Shown here piece after piece: positions 13,056 to 14,471 of a stretch of DNA of 14,471 nucleotides. Position 1 is the stretch's first letter. Each line of letters begins with the position of its first letter. A program made the translations under genes and the position numbers. The notes below the pieces were generated by a model. That model ran no database searches. It worked only from the letters and a program-made list of their open reading frames with translations, and was not told where the DNA came from. The stretch lies in contig DYYI01000011.1 in assembly GCA_020741755.1 (NCBI GenBank), positions 1 through 14,471 of the forward strand. Direction: 5' to 3'. This DNA is from Aliicoccus persicus_A (GTDB lineage: Bacteria > Bacillota > Bacilli > Staphylococcales > Salinicoccaceae).

Positions 13056-14375
13056 ATGATTTTTGACAAAAATGTTCCTGTACAAGAACGTGTTAACTTC
13101 CTATTCTACATATTGAGTCGTTTTATTTTAACAGCGGGTAACTATATTTACCTATTCGCCGTTTCATATTTTATATTGTATGAAACGGGTTCTGCATTTT
13201 ACTTCTCAATAAACTTAGCGATTTCAGTTGTCGTCTCTCTTATACTACTACCCTTTGCCGGTTTGATTAGTGATTTAGGAAATAAAAGAAAGACGATTAT
13301 TACAGGTGAATGGTTGTTTGCAGGTGTTATTATCGGGCTTTTCGCATACACACAAATCGTAGGTGTATCTCTCATTGCAATTTATATCACGACGTTATTA
13401 ACGAGTTTAATCAGTCCATTTGTTTCCAATACGTTCCAAGCAGCCATAACAGAAATGTTCCATAAAGAACGCATACAAAAAGTCATGGGATATACACAGA
13501 GCATTCTATCGGCAGTACCTATTTTGGGCCCCGTGCTCGGTGGTGTATTATTCGGACTATTAGGCTTTGAAGGTATCGTCATCGTTTTCATGATCGCGAC
13601 GATTCTCTCTGCATCTGTCAATATATTGATAAAATTCGATTTATACTATGATAAATCACTTTACGAAACAGAGGATGAATCAGTAGATGGTGCATTAAAT
13701 AAATTCAAGAGAGATGTAGGTCAAGGATTTTCATTTTTGTTCAAAAGTGATGTCTTTCGCTCAATGTTAATTTCGGTATCATTAATCAACCTCTTAGTTG
13801 GTCCGATTACATTATTTCCTGAAATAATGATGATTGTAGAACTTGGATTTGAACCAGAAACACTAGGCTTTGTGAATGCACTTGCTGGTATTGGTGTGCT
13901 CGTCGCGGGCGTAACGATCGCAAACATGAAAAGTTTCAAGAATCCCCTACAACAAGTCAAATTCGGTATCATTATTTTAGGTACGTTGTACTTCATCTAT
14001 GCCCTACCAATATATATTGATATGCAAACATGGATGAGCTTTGTCTACATTGCAATTGTCGGTTTTACGATTATCATGACGGTGCAGTTTATCAATGTCC
14101 CGGCTGGTATATTCCTTCAAAAATGCATACCTCAACATATTAAAGGACGTGCGCTGAGTGCATACAGCATGTTTGCAATGAGTTTAAGTCCGCTCGGTAC
14201 GATATTATATGGTGTGCTTTATGATACAGGCATGTATGCAGCTGTAAATATTGTCAGTGGTGCAGCATTCATCCTGGTCGTCTTGTTGACGATGAGATCC
14301 GCCGTTATTAAACGTGCAGCAGATTTGAATTCACAAGTTGATGCGGAACTGAAAGCAGTGAATGAAGAAATATAG
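13056..14375 (+). CDS. MFS efflux transporter (MFS_3 / MefA-like type)
   Basis: The product has 439 residues. The ATG at 13056 has GAGGTGG (13045-13051) just upstream; an ATG at 13026 would lie inside operator 2. Twelve hydrophobic segments are apparent, six on each side of a charged central loop at about residues 193-225 (YYDKSLYETEDESVDGALNKFKRD). The loop between helices 2 and 3 has the MFS motif A form GLISDLGNKRK (near 69-79), and an antiporter-type PILGPVLGGVLFG lies in helix 5. These features fit proton-driven drug or small-molecule exporters such as the macrolide efflux group. The substrate cannot be told. It is divergent from and probably controlled by the XRE-TPR regulator, so an inducer of that protein may be its cargo. 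Confidence 0.87.
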   Translation: MIFDKNVPVQERVNFLFYILSRFILTAGNYIYLFAVSYFILYETGSAFYFSINLAISVVVSLILLPFAGLISDLGNKRKTIITGEWLFAGVIIGLFAYTQIVGVSLIAIYITTLLTSLISPFVSNTFQAAITEMFHKERIQKVMGYTQSILSAVPILGPVLGGVLFGLLGFEGIVIVFMIATILSASVNILIKFDLYYDKSLYETEDESVDGALNKFKRDVGQGFSFLFKSDVFRSMLISVSLINLLVGPITLFPEIMMIVELGFEPETLGFVNALAGIGVLVAGVTIANMKSFKNPLQQVKFGIIILGTLYFIYALPIYIDMQTWMSFVYIAIVGFTIIMTVQFINVPAGIFLQKCIPQHIKGRALSAYSMFAMSLSPLGTILYGVLYDTGMYAAVNIVSGAAFILVVLLTMRSAVIKRAADLNSQVDAELKAVNEEI

Positions 14376-14398
14376 ATTAATAAAAATACCCCCTACTT

Positions 14399-14432
14399 TT
14401 CATAAATAAACAGATTTATGGTATTATATAAT
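14399..14432 (+). promoter_or_regulatory. Promoter region of the gene entering at the right edge
   Basis: TTCATA (14399-14404) and TATTAT (14422-14427) are 17 bases apart with TG at 14419-14420, an extended -10. A perfect TATAAT at 14427-14432 is an alternative -10 without a good -35. The inverted repeat CATAAAT / ATTTATG (14401-14407 and 14414-14420) fills the spacer and is an operator candidate. No terminator for the MFS gene is evident in this gap. Confidence 0.5.
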
Positions 14433-14457
14433 CAATCAATAAAAAGGAGGAATACTT

Positions 14458-14471
14458 ATGTACTTTATGAG
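14458..14471 (+). CDS. Start of an unidentified gene (first codons only)
   Basis: An ATG at 14458 follows AAAGGAGG (14443-14450) by seven bases and a plausible promoter. Only M-Y-F-M is encoded before the window ends, so the product cannot be named. Confidence 0.7.

Overview
The window (about 14.5 kb) is low-GC, densely coding Gram-positive DNA with strong AGGAGG-type ribosome binding sites, SigA-like promoters and frequent intrinsic terminators. The gene content fits the Staphylococcaceae: a YtrA-class GntR/ABC unit, a YfiT/BstA-type DinB protein linked in known relatives to bacillithiol, a YfcC transporter and a probable SigB promoter. The strongly acidic secreted protein would suit a salt-tolerant lineage such as Macrococcus, Salinicoccus, Jeotgalicoccus or Nosocomiicoccus, but the genus is inference. 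No tRNA, rRNA, insertion sequence, phage gene or CRISPR array is visible. The region reads as an ordinary chromosomal accessory segment of small, locally regulated units.

Left part (1-6264), mostly plus strand. A truncated YqeB-like membrane protein leaves the window on the minus strand, behind a promoter decorated with TetR-style palindromes. Facing right is a fusion of a P-loop nucleotide kinase-like domain to a DUF4440/NTF2-like domain, ended by a UUCG-loop terminator. Next comes a three-gene operon: a YtrA-like GntR regulator with a TTG start, an ABC ATPase and a six-helix permease, preceded by a perfect 9-bp inverted repeat over its promoter. A second small operon holds a YfiT/BstA-like DinB metalloprotein and a shikimate-kinase-like P-loop protein. 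It is followed by an NADPH-dependent FMN reductase and an APH-family kinase, separated by a terminator that lies only a few bases before the kinase's ribosome binding site.

Middle part (6263-8711), minus strand. It holds an acetamidase/formamidase, a secreted polyacidic LolA/COG2834-like protein with a good SigB-type promoter, and a small secreted-protein gene broken by one frameshift. Each has its own terminator.

Right part (8959-14471). A YfcC-family transporter (plus) converges on an M20 amidohydrolase (minus) across a shared 17-bp hairpin; together they look like an uptake and hydrolysis pair for N-acyl amino acids or peptides. Upstream of the amidohydrolase is a large XRE-TPR regulator of the RNPP/NprR type, divergent from a 12-helix MFS exporter. 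Their overlapping promoters carry two near-identical GTTTGAT-N3-ATCAAAC operators 64 bp apart. This regulator-exporter pair is the most interesting control circuit here. The first codons of another gene with an excellent RBS close the window.
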